DNA from: Streptomyces sp. NBC_01016
GTDB taxonomy: Bacteria; Actinomycetota; Actinomycetes; Streptomycetales; Streptomycetaceae
Direction of reading: 5' to 3'
Length of the DNA stretch: 64,000 bases
Assembly (NCBI RefSeq): GCF_026341035.1
Contig: NZ_JAPEOQ010000001.1
Coordinates: 5,270,001 to 5,334,000, forward strand
Shown here: positions 52,875 to 61,937 of the stretch, one piece after another
Layout of the letters: every line of letters starts with the position of its first letter
Position numbering within the stretch: position 1 is the first letter of the stretch
Position numbers and translations under genes: made by a program
Notes under the pieces: generated by a model
What the model saw: only the letters and a program-made list of their open reading frames with translations
The model's database searches: none
Told to the model about the DNA's origin: nothing

Positions 52875-54022
52875 CCGACACCTCCCGCGTTCCTGCGCCG
52901 GGCGTCCCGTCGCATCAGCCACAGGAAGAACGGGCCGCCGCACAGCGCCGTCAGCACACCGACCGGGATCTCCATGGGCGCGGCGACCGTCCGCGCCGCG
53001 ATGTCCGCCCATACGAGGAACACCGCCCCGCCAAGGGCGGCCGTCGGCAGCACGCGCCGGTGGTCGCCGCCGACGAGCAGGCGCACGATGTGCGGCAGCA
53101 TCAGGCCGACGAAGCCGATCGGCCCGGCCGCCGCGACCAGCACACCGGTGACGAGCGAGACCAGAATGAACATGCGGGCACGGAAGCGGGCCACGTCCAG
53201 GCCCATCGTCGTGGCGGCCTCTTCGCCCGCGAGCAGCAGGTTCAGGTTCGGCGCCTGCACCATGAGGACGCCGATCCCGAGGAGCAGGGCAAGACCCGGC
53301 AGCCACAGCGAGTTCCAGGACACCCCGCCAAGTCCGCCCAGCGTCCAGGCGAGGACCGTACGTGCCTCGTTGCCGCGGTCCGTGGTGAGCAGCAGCAGGT
53401 TGAGCAGCGCGCTGAGGATCGACGCGACCGCCACACCGGACAGGATCAGGCGACTGGACGTGATGCGGCCGCCGGTGCGCGCGGTGGCGTAGACGAGGAC
53501 GAGCGCGCCGAGCGCACCCGCGAACGCCGCCGCCGACAGTGACATCGCCCCGAACACACCGACCCCGAACACGAGGACCGCGACCGCGCCGAGCGAGGCG
53601 CCGGAGGAGACACCGAGAAGGTACGGCTCGGCGAGCGGATTGCGTACCAGCGCCTGCAGAGCGGTGCCGACGACCGCGAGTCCGGCGCCTGTCATCGCGC
53701 CGAGCAGGACACGCGGCGCCCGCACGTCGAGCACGATCGTCTCCCGCGCCCGCGACCAGTCCGCGTCACCCCACCAGTCGGCGCCGAGCGCGTGCGTCAC
53801 GATGCCCCACACCTCACCGGGCGGCACATGCACCGAGCCGATGGCGAGTCCGGCCGTGAGGGAGACGACGAGCAGCACGGTGAGTAGGACCAGGGTGGCG
53901 GTGAGTCTCGCCCCCTGCCCAATGTGCCGTTGCCGCACGCCAGTTGGCTGCTTGTCCGCTGTTTGCTTGTCGCCTGGTTGTTTGTCGACCGGTTGCTTGT
54001 CACCCACGACGGACGCCGTCAC
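52871..54022 (-). CDS. btuC: FecCD-family permease of the corrinoid ABC transporter
   Basis: This 383-residue permease has about ten membrane segments and the FecCD signatures RAPRVLLGAMTGAGLAVVG (~105), NPLAEPYLLGVSSGAS (~130) and GPIGFVGLMLPHIVRLLVG (~310). GTG 54022 overlaps the TGA of btuF (GTGA, 54019-54022). Before the first membrane segment lies an unusual cytoplasmic tail of four DKQPx pentapeptides (residues 8-27). It forms a transporter with btuF and btuD. Confidence 0.85.
   Translation of the reverse strand: MTASVVGDKQPVDKQPGDKQTADKQPTGVRQRHIGQGARLTATLVLLTVLLVVSLTAGLAIGSVHVPPGEVWGIVTHALGADWWGDADWSRARETIVLDVRAPRVLLGAMTGAGLAVVGTALQALVRNPLAEPYLLGVSSGASLGAVAVLVFGVGVFGAMSLSAAAFAGALGALVLVYATARTGGRITSSRLILSGVAVASILSALLNLLLLTTDRGNEARTVLAWTLGGLGGVSWNSLWLPGLALLLGIGVLMVQAPNLNLLLAGEEAATTMGLDVARFRARMFILVSLVTGVLVAAAGPIGFVGLMLPHIVRLLVGGDHRRVLPTAALGGAVFLVWADIAARTVAAPMEIPVGVLTALCGGPFFLWLMRRDARRRNAGGVG
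53942..54001 (-). repeat. 15-bp tandem repeat in btuC (4 units)
   Basis: Four in-frame copies encode DKQPV, DKQPG, DKQTA and DKQPT at the cytoplasmic N-terminus of the permease. The unit length preserves the frame. Confidence 0.85.
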
Positions 54023-55074
54023 TTGAAGCTCTCCGGGTGCAGTCCGCGCGCCAGACCCTCCACCGCGTACGCCGACCGGACACCGACCAGCGTCGCGGTC
54101 AACGGCAGTACGACGAACCGCTTGTGCTTGATGGCGGGTACGTCCGCGAGCGCGGGCTGCGAGAGCAGGTACTGCTTCTTCTGCTCCACGCTCTTGTCGC
54201 CCGCGTAGTCGTAGATCGCGATGACCTCGGGCCCGCGGTCGACCACCTGCTCCCAGGAGACGTCGCCGAACACGTCGTCCAGGTCGGCGAAGACATTGCG
54301 GCCGCCGGCCTGGTGGATGAGCTGCGTGCCCAGGCTCTTGCCGCCCGCGGTGAAGGCGGACTTGTCGCCGCTGTCGTACACGAACACGGGGACGTCCGGC
54401 TCGTCCCGGACGGCGGCGCTCGCCTTCTCGACCCGGCCGCGGAGGTCGGAGACGAGGGCGTCGGCGCGGTCGGGGACCCCGAAGATCTTGCCGATGGTGC
54501 GTATCTCGGCGTAGGTGTCCCGCATGGTCACGTTCTTCTCGCCGCAGTACTCGCGGTTGAGGTACGTGTCGATGCCCGCGTCGGCGAACGCCTTTCGGGA
54601 GCGGCCCTCCTTCTCGTCGAACGCGCTGGAGTAGCCGCCGTAGACGAAGTCGGGTTCGGCTTCGAGGACCTTCTCGAACGAGGGCGCCCTCGCGGACAGC
54701 TTCGGAACCGACCCGTAGTCCTTGCGCAGGCTCGGCAGGACGGCGGAGTCGGGGAACGCCGTGCCGACCATGCGGTCCTTCAGGCCGAGCGAGAGCATGA
54801 GTTCGGCGGGGTGCTGATGGATGGTCACCACGCGCGACGGCGGCTTCGCGTACGTCGTCCTGACGCCGCAGTTGTCGATGGTGACTGGAAAGCCCTTGGT
54901 GATGGACGACTGCGGGCCACCGGCGCGCTCGGCGGCCGACCCGGACGGGCCGCAGCCGGCGGCGAGCACCGTCGCCGACAGCGCGGCGACGGTGGCCCCG
55001 ACGCGCACGACGAAACGCCGTCGTCGCACCCGGGGGAGGGAAAGGGAATGGGGACGGCATGGACCGTCGTACAC
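54019..55074 (-). CDS. btuF: Corrinoid-binding lipoprotein
   Basis: This 351-residue lipoprotein has a long n-region, RRRRFVV, a hydrophobic core and the lipobox LAAGC (Cys ~41), so it is anchored on the outer face of the membrane. The rest is a class III substrate-binding fold (BtuF/FhuD type): RVVTIHQHPAELMLSLGL, PDFVYGGYSSAF, and a long connecting helix. GTG 55074 follows AGGAGG; GTG 55029 would shorten it but lacks a ribosome site. The upstream cobalamin riboswitch supports corrinoid uptake over iron siderophores. Confidence 0.83.
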   Translation of the reverse strand: MYDGPCRPHSLSLPRVRRRRFVVRVGATVAALSATVLAAGCGPSGSAAERAGGPQSSITKGFPVTIDNCGVRTTYAKPPSRVVTIHQHPAELMLSLGLKDRMVGTAFPDSAVLPSLRKDYGSVPKLSARAPSFEKVLEAEPDFVYGGYSSAFDEKEGRSRKAFADAGIDTYLNREYCGEKNVTMRDTYAEIRTIGKIFGVPDRADALVSDLRGRVEKASAAVRDEPDVPVFVYDSGDKSAFTAGGKSLGTQLIHQAGGRNVFADLDDVFGDVSWEQVVDRGPEVIAIYDYAGDKSVEQKKQYLLSQPALADVPAIKHKRFVVLPLTATLVGVRSAYAVEGLARGLHPESFK

Positions 55075-55110
55075 GTGAAGCCTCCTACGGAGTCCGCGCT
55101 CCTCGGAATA

Positions 55111-55235
55111 AGCCCGCGACGGGTCAGTGACCTGACTCCCGGGCAGTGCTGGCTCGCGCTGCCCGGTCACAGTGGCGGGACCGTGCCGGATTCGCACCGG
55201 CTTCCTGTCTCCCGTCGCGGCGATGACCTGGCGAT
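55111..55235 (-). ncRNA. Cobalamin riboswitch (btuFCD leader)
   Basis: On the minus strand the conserved B12-box elements appear in order: GGAAGCCGGTGCGAATCCGG, then the CCCGCCACTGTGA block, GGGAGTCAGGTCACTGACC. A closing stem of about ten pairs links 55113-55123 and 55211-55221. The short peripheral region suggests the compact class. It ends ~37 bases before the btuF start and would reduce expression when cobalamin is plentiful. Confidence 0.9.
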
Positions 55236-55344
55236 AGTACGCAGTGGTGGGCGAAAGGCAAAGGTGAAGCAAAAGCGGGCGAACGGTGGGGGAGTTGACC
55301 ACCTGCCGGTGATCACCGGTCGGCGGATGCCAAGATGGGCCGCC

Positions 55345-56049
55345 ATGACTACAGGCTGGGATGCCCGCGCCGGACGGGCCGCGGTGTTCGCGGCCGTCTG
55401 CGTGCTGCTCACAGCGCTCGCGCACACGCTGATGTCCGGTGACACCGTGCCTTGGTGGGCGCCCGCCGCCGGCCTCGTGGTCATCGGTGGAGCGGCCTGT
55501 GTGCCGGCCGGGCGTGAGCGTGGACTCCTGCCGGTCGTGGGTCTTACCGTGGCCGCGCAGGCGGTACTTCACGTCTTCTTCTCGGGGGCGCAGGTCCTCG
55601 CGCACCCGGCGGCGTCGGGCGGTTCTGTCGCCGGCCGGTGGCTGGACCAGGTGCTGTGCCGTGTGCCCACGGCGTCCATGCCGGCCGACCCCATGGGCGG
55701 CATGAGCGGCATGCATGGCATGGCCGGCATGGCAGACATGCCCGAGATGGAGTCGCACGGTCATGACATGGGCGGCATGTCACCGTCCGGCATGCTCGTG
55801 GCCCACCTGCTGGCCGCCGTGCTGAGCGGGCTGTGGCTCGCGTACGGCGAGCAGGCCGCGTTCCGCATCGCGAGGTCCGTCGTCGGTCGGCTCGTCGCGC
55901 CCTTGAGGCTCCCGTTCCGCCTTCCGACTCCGCCGCACCGGCCGCGTGTCCAGATCCGACGCATGCGGCGCCACCGCCCGCTCCGTGACCTCCTCCTCGC
56001 GGACACGATCACCTCCAGGGGCCCGCCCGCAGGGGACGCTGTCGCCTGA
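55345..56049 (+). CDS. Met/His-rich membrane protein
   Basis: This 234-residue protein has four likely membrane segments (residues ~10-28, 38-55, 62-80 and 148-168). Between the third and fourth is an outward loop rich in Met, Gly and His (~112-145, e.g. GGMSGMHGMAGMADMPEM), a composition usual in copper-handling proteins. The C-terminal ~55 residues are Arg/Pro-rich and cytoplasmic. It is divergent from btuF and precedes the PepSY gene, whose outer domain has a similar Met/His cluster. Copper or another soft metal is the likely ligand. Confidence 0.72.
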   Translation: MTTGWDARAGRAAVFAAVCVLLTALAHTLMSGDTVPWWAPAAGLVVIGGAACVPAGRERGLLPVVGLTVAAQAVLHVFFSGAQVLAHPAASGGSVAGRWLDQVLCRVPTASMPADPMGGMSGMHGMAGMADMPEMESHGHDMGGMSPSGMLVAHLLAAVLSGLWLAYGEQAAFRIARSVVGRLVAPLRLPFRLPTPPHRPRVQIRRMRRHRPLRDLLLADTITSRGPPAGDAVA

Positions 56050-56218
56050 CGACAGCCGGTTCACCCGAGGCTGCGCCGCACCCTCGGGCATCCGGCCGTG
56101 CGCACACCCCGAGCGGGCCCGCGCGGTCGAGTCCCCATGCAACGCACCGGATCCGGATGTGCCCAGGGCCGAGCGGCCCGCGCCCGGACTCCGTGCTGCC
56201 CGAAACTGGAGGACCACG

Positions 56219-57682
56219 TTGTCCCTCACCTCCGAAACCTCCGACACCTCTGAACCGCGCCCTGCGGAAGAGAGCCGGCACGCACCGCCGTCGCCGCCCG
56301 CCGACCGTTCGACCTGGGCCTCGCTGCGCCCACTGGTGCTGCGACTGCACTTCTACGCCGGGGTGTTCGTCGCCCCGTTCCTGTTCGTCGCCGCGGTCAC
56401 GGGCCTGCTCTACGCGGGCTCGTTCCAGGCCGAGAAGATCGTGTACGCCCATGAGCTGAACGTTCCCGTGGGCAAGTCCGAGCTGCCGATCGCCGATCAG
56501 GTCGCCGCCGCCCGCAAGGCTCATCCGGAAGGAGACGTCAGCGCCGTACGGCCTTCCCCGGAAGCCGGGTCGACGACACGAGTCATGCTCTCCGGTGTCG
56601 CCGGAGTCGACGCCGATTACACGCTCGCGGTGTTCGTGAACCCGTACAACGGGGAGGTGCGCGGCGCCCTCGAACAGTACGGTTCGACGGGCGCGCTGCC
56701 GCTGCGCACCTGGATCGACGAGCTCCACCGCGACCTCCACCTCGGCCAAGTCGGCCGCCTTTACAGCGAGTTCGCGGCGAGCTGGATGTGGGTGATCGCG
56801 GGCGGTGGCCTCGTCCTCTGGTTCTCCCGGCGCCGCTCCCGGCGCGCGATCCGCGGCGCGACCGGCCGCAGGCGCACCCTGTCGCTGCACGGATCGGTGG
56901 GTGTCTGGGCGGCGCTCGGCCTCTTCTTCCTGTCCGCGACGGGCCTGACCTGGTCAACGTACGCAGGGGCGAACATCACCGACCTGCGTGCCGCGCTAGG
57001 CCAGACGACTCCGACCGTCTCCGCGACCGTGACCCCAGGCGGTGAACACGCCGGCCACGACATGGCCGGTATGGAGGGCATGGAAGGCATGGACATGGGC
57101 GGGGCCGGCGCCGAGAAGGGTGGTGGCGACGTCGGCCTGAACGCGGTGCTGAAGGCGGCCCGCGCCGAAGGCCTCTCGAACCCCGTGGAGATCGTCCCGC
57201 CCGCCGACTCCTCCTCGGCGTACGTCGTCCAGCAGATCCAGCGGAGCTGGCCGGAGAAGCAGGACGTCGTCGCCGTCGACCCGGCGAGCGGCGAGGTCAC
57301 GGACGAGGTGCGGTTCGCGGACTACCCGGTGCTCGCCAAGCTGTCCCGCTGGGGCATCGACCTGCACACCGGCAACCTGTTCGGCCTCGTCAACCAGATC
57401 GCCCTCGCCGCCCTCGCCCTGGCGGTGGTGCTCCTCATCGTGTGGGGGTACCGCATGTGGTGGCAGCGCGGGCGCGGCTCCGCCTTCGGCCGGCCCGTCC
57501 CGCGCGGTGCCTGGCAGCACGTGCCGCCGTACGTCCTGGTTCCGTTGATGGTGGTGATCGCGCTGCTCGGCTACTTCGTGCCGCTGCTCGGCATCCCGCT
57601 CGCCGCGTTCATGCTCTGCGACATCGCGCTCGGCGAGATCGCGTACCGGCGGGGGAAGCGCACGTACGCGCCGACCGCCTGA
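56219..57682 (+). CDS. PepSY-associated transmembrane protein
   Basis: This 487-residue protein has the PepSY-TM architecture: a first membrane helix (~residues 50-70), a PepSY region (~85-170), helices near 185-205 and 225-245, a second outer region (~265-390), and two to four more helices at the C-terminus. His residues in LHRDLHLGQVGRLYSE and IDLHTGNLFG match those proposed to bind haem in PiuB/FpvG-type iron reductases. A Met/His cluster (GHDMAGMEGMEGMDMGG) lies near residue 285. TTG 56219 has CTGGAGG six bases upstream. Context suggests metal or corrinoid reduction. Confidence 0.8.
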   Translation: MSLTSETSDTSEPRPAEESRHAPPSPPADRSTWASLRPLVLRLHFYAGVFVAPFLFVAAVTGLLYAGSFQAEKIVYAHELNVPVGKSELPIADQVAAARKAHPEGDVSAVRPSPEAGSTTRVMLSGVAGVDADYTLAVFVNPYNGEVRGALEQYGSTGALPLRTWIDELHRDLHLGQVGRLYSEFAASWMWVIAGGGLVLWFSRRRSRRAIRGATGRRRTLSLHGSVGVWAALGLFFLSATGLTWSTYAGANITDLRAALGQTTPTVSATVTPGGEHAGHDMAGMEGMEGMDMGGAGAEKGGGDVGLNAVLKAARAEGLSNPVEIVPPADSSSAYVVQQIQRSWPEKQDVVAVDPASGEVTDEVRFADYPVLAKLSRWGIDLHTGNLFGLVNQIALAALALAVVLLIVWGYRMWWQRGRGSAFGRPVPRGAWQHVPPYVLVPLMVVIALLGYFVPLLGIPLAAFMLCDIALGEIAYRRGKRTYAPTA

Positions 57683-57701
57683 TGTAGGAGGCCGGTGCGC
57701 G

Positions 57702-57739
57702 CCCTGCCCCTGGTGCCGATGCAGGCACCAGGGGCAGGG
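57702..57739. terminator. Bidirectional terminator (16-bp stem)
   Basis: Bases 57702-57717 pair perfectly with 57724-57739 around a six-base loop GATGCA, between the convergent PepSY and metE genes. Confidence 0.8.
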
Positions 57740-57755
57740 GCCGTGGAGCCGCGCG

Positions 57756-60089
57756 TCAGGACGCCGTCCTCCCGAGCTCCTCACGGACCGTGCGTGCGGC
57801 GGCGACGAGGTGTTCCAGGGAGGCGCGGGTCTCCGGCCAGCCGCGGGTCTTCAGCCCGCAGTCCGGGTTGACCCACAGCCGCTCGGCGGGGATGGCCTCA
57901 AGTCCCGTACGCAGCAGGGCGGCTGCCTCGTCGACGCTCGGAACGCGCGGCGAGTGGATGTCGTACACGCCAGGACCGGCTTCGCGCGGGTAGCCGTGAG
58001 CGGCGAGCTCGTGGGCGACCTGCATGTGGGAGCGGGCGGCCTCCAGGCTGATGACGTCGGCGTCGAGGTCGTCGATGGCCTGCACGATATCGCCGAACTC
58101 GGCGTAGCACATGTGCGTGTGGATCTGCGTGTCCGGCCGGACGCCGCTGGTGGTGAGGCGGAACGCCTCGGTGGCCCAGGCGAGGTAGGCCGCGTGGTCG
58201 GTGGCGCGCAACGGGAGGGTCTCGCGCAGCGCGGGTTCGTCGACCTGGATGACCGAAGTGCCGTTCATCTCCAGGTCGTTGACCTCGTCGCGCAGGGCGA
58301 GGGCCACCTGCCGGGCGGTGTCGCCCAGTGGCTGGTCGTCGCGGACGAAGGACCAGGCGAGCATGGTGACAGGACCGGTGAGCATGCCCTTGACGGGGCG
58401 GTCGGAGAGCGACTGGGCGTACGTCGTCCAGCGCACGGTCATCGGTTCGGGGCGGGAGATGTCACCCGCGAGGACCGGCGGGCGGACGTAGCGGGTGCCG
58501 TAGGACTGGACCCAGCCGTGCTGGGTCGCCAGGTAGCCGTTGAGCTGCTCGGCGAAGTACTGGACCATGTCGTTGCGCTCGGGCTCGCCGTGCACGAGCA
58601 CGTCGATGCCGGCCTTCTCCTGGAAGGAGACGACCTCACGGATCTCGTTCCTGATGCGGTCCTCGTACCCTGTGGTGTCGATGCGACCGGCCCTCAAGTC
58701 GGCGCGGGCGGAGCGGAGTTCGCCGGTCTGCGGGAACGAGCCGATGGTCGTGGTCGGCAGCAGCGGCAGGTTCAGGAGGGCGCGCTGGGCGGCGGTCCGC
58801 TCGGCGTACGGCTGCGAGCGGCGCCCGTCGCTCTCGGTGACGGCGGCGGCGCGGCTCCGCACCGCCGGATCGCGCGTGATGGGTGAGGTGGCGCGGGAGC
58901 TCAACGCGGCGCGGTTGGCCGCGAGTTCGGCCGCGACCACGCCGGTTCCCCGGGTCAGGCCCTTGGCGAGAGTGGCGACCTCGGTGGTCTTCTGGCGGGC
59001 GAAGGCGAGCCAGCGCCGGATCTGCGGCTCGATGTCCCGCTCCACGGACGCGTCCAGGGGGACGTGCAGCAGCGAGCAGGAAGCGGCCACGTCGACGCGC
59101 TCGGCGAGCCCGAGCAGGGTGCCGAGCGTGGCGAGGGACCGCTCCAGGTCGTTGACCCAGACGTTGCGGCCGTCCACCACACCGGCGACGAGACGCTTGC
59201 CGGGCAGGCCGCCGACGGCGGCGAGTTCGTCGAGGTTGGCGGCGGCGGAGCCGGTGAAGTCGAGGGCGAGGCCGTCGACGGGAGCCTTGGCGAGCACCGG
59301 CAGGGCCTCGCCGAGCCGGTCGAAGTACGAGGCGACCAGGAGCTTCGGTCGGTCGACGAGGGCGCCGAGGTCACGGTAGGCGCGGGCGGCGGCGTTCAAC
59401 TCGGCCGGGGTGCGGTCCTGGACCAGCGCGGGCTCGTCGAGCTGCACCCAGGCGGCCCCCGAGGCGCGCAGGTCGGTGAGGACCTCGGCGTAGACGGGCA
59501 GCAGCCGGTCCAGCAGGGTGAGCGGATCGAAGTCGTCGGCCACGCCCGGAGCGGGCTTCGACAGCAGGAGATAGGTGACCGGTCCGACCAGCACAGGACG
59601 GCCGTCCAGACCGAGAGCGAGGGCTTCTCGCAGCTCTGCGACCTGCTTGCCGGAATCGGCGGAGAACACCGTGTCCGGCCCCAACTCCGGGACCAGATAG
59701 TGGTAGTTGGTGTCGAACCACTTGGTCATCTCCAGCGGAGCGACATCCTGGGTGCCGCGGGCCATGGCGAAATACCCGTCCAGGGCGTCCGCCGCGACGG
59801 CGGCCCGGTGGCGCTCGGGCACCGCCCCGACCATCACGGTCGTGTCCAGGACGTGGTCGTAGTACGAGAAGTCGCCCGTCGGCACCTCGTCGATGCCGGA
59901 CGCGGCCAGGTCCTGCCAGGCGGTGCGGCGCAGTTCGGCGGCGGTGGAGCGGAGGGCGTCGGCGTCGACGCGGCCCTTCCAGTAGCCCTCGATCGCCTTC
60001 TTCAGTTCCCGGTTCGGGCCCTGGCGGGGGTAGCCGTACACGGTGGCCCGTGCGGCTGCGGTCTTTGTGGTCGCGGTCCTGGTGGTCAC
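57756..60089 (-). CDS. metE: Cobalamin-independent methionine synthase
   Basis: This 777-residue enzyme transfers a methyl group from 5-methyltetrahydropteroyl-triglutamate to homocysteine. Both (beta-alpha)8 barrels are present. The N-terminal one starts GYPRQGPNRELKKAIEGYWK and the catalytic one has TTIGSFPQT, the zinc ligands His and Cys in THMCYAEFGD, and the last ligand Cys in NPDCGLKTR. GTG 60089 follows AAGGAGA. It lies behind a cobalamin riboswitch, the usual arrangement in Streptomyces that shuts off metE when B12 allows the MetH enzyme to work. Confidence 0.97.
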   Translation of the reverse strand: MTTRTATTKTAAARATVYGYPRQGPNRELKKAIEGYWKGRVDADALRSTAAELRRTAWQDLAASGIDEVPTGDFSYYDHVLDTTVMVGAVPERHRAAVAADALDGYFAMARGTQDVAPLEMTKWFDTNYHYLVPELGPDTVFSADSGKQVAELREALALGLDGRPVLVGPVTYLLLSKPAPGVADDFDPLTLLDRLLPVYAEVLTDLRASGAAWVQLDEPALVQDRTPAELNAAARAYRDLGALVDRPKLLVASYFDRLGEALPVLAKAPVDGLALDFTGSAAANLDELAAVGGLPGKRLVAGVVDGRNVWVNDLERSLATLGTLLGLAERVDVAASCSLLHVPLDASVERDIEPQIRRWLAFARQKTTEVATLAKGLTRGTGVVAAELAANRAALSSRATSPITRDPAVRSRAAAVTESDGRRSQPYAERTAAQRALLNLPLLPTTTIGSFPQTGELRSARADLRAGRIDTTGYEDRIRNEIREVVSFQEKAGIDVLVHGEPERNDMVQYFAEQLNGYLATQHGWVQSYGTRYVRPPVLAGDISRPEPMTVRWTTYAQSLSDRPVKGMLTGPVTMLAWSFVRDDQPLGDTARQVALALRDEVNDLEMNGTSVIQVDEPALRETLPLRATDHAAYLAWATEAFRLTTSGVRPDTQIHTHMCYAEFGDIVQAIDDLDADVISLEAARSHMQVAHELAAHGYPREAGPGVYDIHSPRVPSVDEAAALLRTGLEAIPAERLWVNPDCGLKTRGWPETRASLEHLVAAARTVREELGRTAS

Positions 60090-60269
60090 GGAAATCTCCT
60101 TCGAGAGACGTATCCCTGAGATCCCGGAGGACTTCTGCGGCATGAAGGAGTGACACCACCGTGGCGGCGACCGCGCGCCGCGAGGCACGGGCTTCCGCCG
60201 GTATGTGTACGCCGACCCGCCCTCGAGGTCACCGAGATCTCCGCGCACGAGTCGTCCGTGCACGGGCAG

Positions 60270-60465
60270 TCGGCAGGTCTTCGGACTCGCGGGCACGCCC
60301 ACCCGAAAGGGCGGACACCTAATGACCGTCGCTTCCCGAACCCCTCTTCCGGAGTCCAGTGCGTATGACGGCGGTCGTTCCCACTCACCGCTGCGGGGCA
60401 GTCCCGGATTCCCACCGGGTTCCCTCTTACGACGCCCCGTCTGGCGGGCGGGGCGAACCAGCTGC
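60270..60465 (-). ncRNA. Cobalamin riboswitch (metE leader)
   Basis: The minus strand shows GAGGGAACCCGGTGGGAATC and CTGCCCCGCAGCGGTGA, then the CACTGG element. GGGAAGCGACGG and the terminal GAGTCCGAAGACCTGCC box follow (about 60272-60288). It precedes metE by about 180 bases. Cobalamin binding should lower metE expression. Confidence 0.9.
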
Positions 60466-60540
60466 GTCGTTCACCCTACGGGTCCGCGCCCGGAAGACGC
60501 CACAACGTCCGCCCCCGCAGGCCGTCCCGCGCCGGATGGC

Positions 60541-60700
60541 ATGATGGCCCCGAACACGGGCGACGGCGGCCCGAGGAAACCGGTGCGAATCCGGTGCGGT
60601 ACCGCCACTGTGATCGGCGAGCGGATCCCGGAGAGCCACTGCCCCGCGAGGGTGGGAAGGCCGGGACGAGCACGGACCCGAGAGCCAGGAGACTCACGCC
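60541..60700 (+). ncRNA. Cobalamin riboswitch (ferredoxin/FhuF-like leader)
   Basis: On the plus strand GAGGAAACCGGTGCGAATCC is followed by the CCGCCACTGTGATC block, CCACTG, GGGAAGGCCGGGA and GAGAGCCAGGAGACTCACGCC in two parts. These are the conserved B12-riboswitch segments in correct order. The element lies 56 bases before the ferredoxin gene, back-to-back with the metE riboswitch. Confidence 0.9.
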
Positions 60701-60756
60701 GTCGCCTCCTCGAAGCAACCCGGGGCGGAACTCCCCGGCGAGAGGGAGGAAACGGC

Positions 60757-61143
60757 ATGCCCGAACGGCTCGCCGAAGTACCGGCACCCGCGGCGGACCG
60801 GGCGGTTCCGTGCCGCGTGGTGGTGTGCCGCGACTGCTGTTGCGGAACGGTCAAGGTCACAGGGGATCACGCGGCGCAGACGGCGCGACTGCGCGAGATC
60901 GCGCCGACGCGGATCTCCGAGTGCCTGGACGTCTGCGAACAGGCCAACGTCATCGTCGTACAGCCCTCTGCCGCCGGGCGGGCGGCCGGAGCGCGGCCGG
61001 TGTGGCTCGGTCTGGTCAACGACCGTGACGCCACCGAGGACATAGCGGACTGGGTGCGGGCCGGCGGACCGGGTGTGGCGCCCCGCCCCGAGATCCTGGA
61101 CCTCTACCTCATCGACGCGCCGGGCAGGGCCAAGACCTCATGA
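60757..61143 (+). CDS. (2Fe-2S) thioredoxin-like ferredoxin
   Basis: This 128-residue protein resembles the thioredoxin-fold 2Fe-2S ferredoxins. Candidate ligands are Cys24 and Cys29 in VVCRDCCCGTV and Cys56 and Cys60 in SECLDVCEQANVIVV; Cys27 and Cys28 are extra. ATG 60757 follows GGGAGGA. Its stop overlaps the start of the FhuF-like gene (ATGA, 61140-61143). Both are behind a cobalamin riboswitch, so the ferredoxin probably donates electrons to the partner in a corrinoid-linked reduction. Confidence 0.82.
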   Translation: MPERLAEVPAPAADRAVPCRVVVCRDCCCGTVKVTGDHAAQTARLREIAPTRISECLDVCEQANVIVVQPSAAGRAAGARPVWLGLVNDRDATEDIADWVRAGGPGVAPRPEILDLYLIDAPGRAKTS

Positions 61144-61820
61144 AGTCGACCGACGTGACGCCGGAACAGGTCACCGAGGCGCTGCGCGACGTGTCGAGAA
61201 TCGGCGGATTCTTCGCCCTCGACACGGACCCGACGCAGCCGTCCGACGCCGACGCACGGCTCGCGCGCGCCGGATTCGCCGAACGCGCCCAGGCGGTCAA
61301 CGACCGCTACAACACGCCCGAACCCCGCATCGGCGCCTCCATCGCACACCTGGGCCTGGCGGCCCGCCTTTGGTCACCGGTCCTCGCCTGCACGCTCGTC
61401 CACGGGATCGTGCCGACGATGACCACGGTGGAGTGGTCGGGCGAGGGCTCGGCTCTCCGGCTGCCCCGGCCCGAGGGCCGACGCGCGGCAGAGTTCCCGT
61501 CACTCGCCGACGCGGTCCACTCGGAGGTGGACGGCGTCCTGGAGGCGGTCGAGAGCGGCTTCACCACCAAGGTGGCGCCGCGCCTGCTGGCCGGCAATTC
61601 CGCGTCGGCGCTCGTCGGATCGGCGGCGCAACTGCTGGGGTCCCGGCCCGAGTTGCGCACGGATCTCACGCGCCTGACGCACGAACTGCTGGAGACGGGC
61701 CGACTGCGGGGCACGGGCCGGATCACCGGAGCCGATCTGGCGTTCCGGCGGCGCAGCTGCTGCCTCTTCTACCGAGCTCCGGGTGGCGGCAAGTGCGGAG
61801 ACTGCTGTTTGGCGCGCTGA
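61140..61820 (+). CDS. FhuF-like 2Fe-2S reductase
   Basis: This 226-residue cytosolic protein ends with the FhuF signature: Cys207-Cys208, ten residues, Cys219, two residues, Cys222. This unusual pattern binds the 2Fe-2S cluster of the ferric-siderophore reductase FhuF. The rest is the FhuF-like alpha/beta fold, with the IAHLGLAARLWSPVLA helix (~65). Known FhuF proteins release iron from siderophores. Here the cobalamin riboswitch and the btuFCD/metE neighbourhood suggest the substrate is an imported corrinoid or cobalt compound; this is inference. Confidence 0.82.
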   Translation: MKSTDVTPEQVTEALRDVSRIGGFFALDTDPTQPSDADARLARAGFAERAQAVNDRYNTPEPRIGASIAHLGLAARLWSPVLACTLVHGIVPTMTTVEWSGEGSALRLPRPEGRRAAEFPSLADAVHSEVDGVLEAVESGFTTKVAPRLLAGNSASALVGSAAQLLGSRPELRTDLTRLTHELLETGRLRGTGRITGADLAFRRRSCCLFYRAPGGGKCGDCCLAR

Positions 61821-61937
61821 TGGGGCGGCGATGGTGCGGCGATGACGACAGGACACTCAAGACACACAAAACACATCAGCGCCGGGGGCCCGGCATCCAC
61901 CAACTCCTCGCTCTGTCTGATGTCCTGTCTGATGTTC

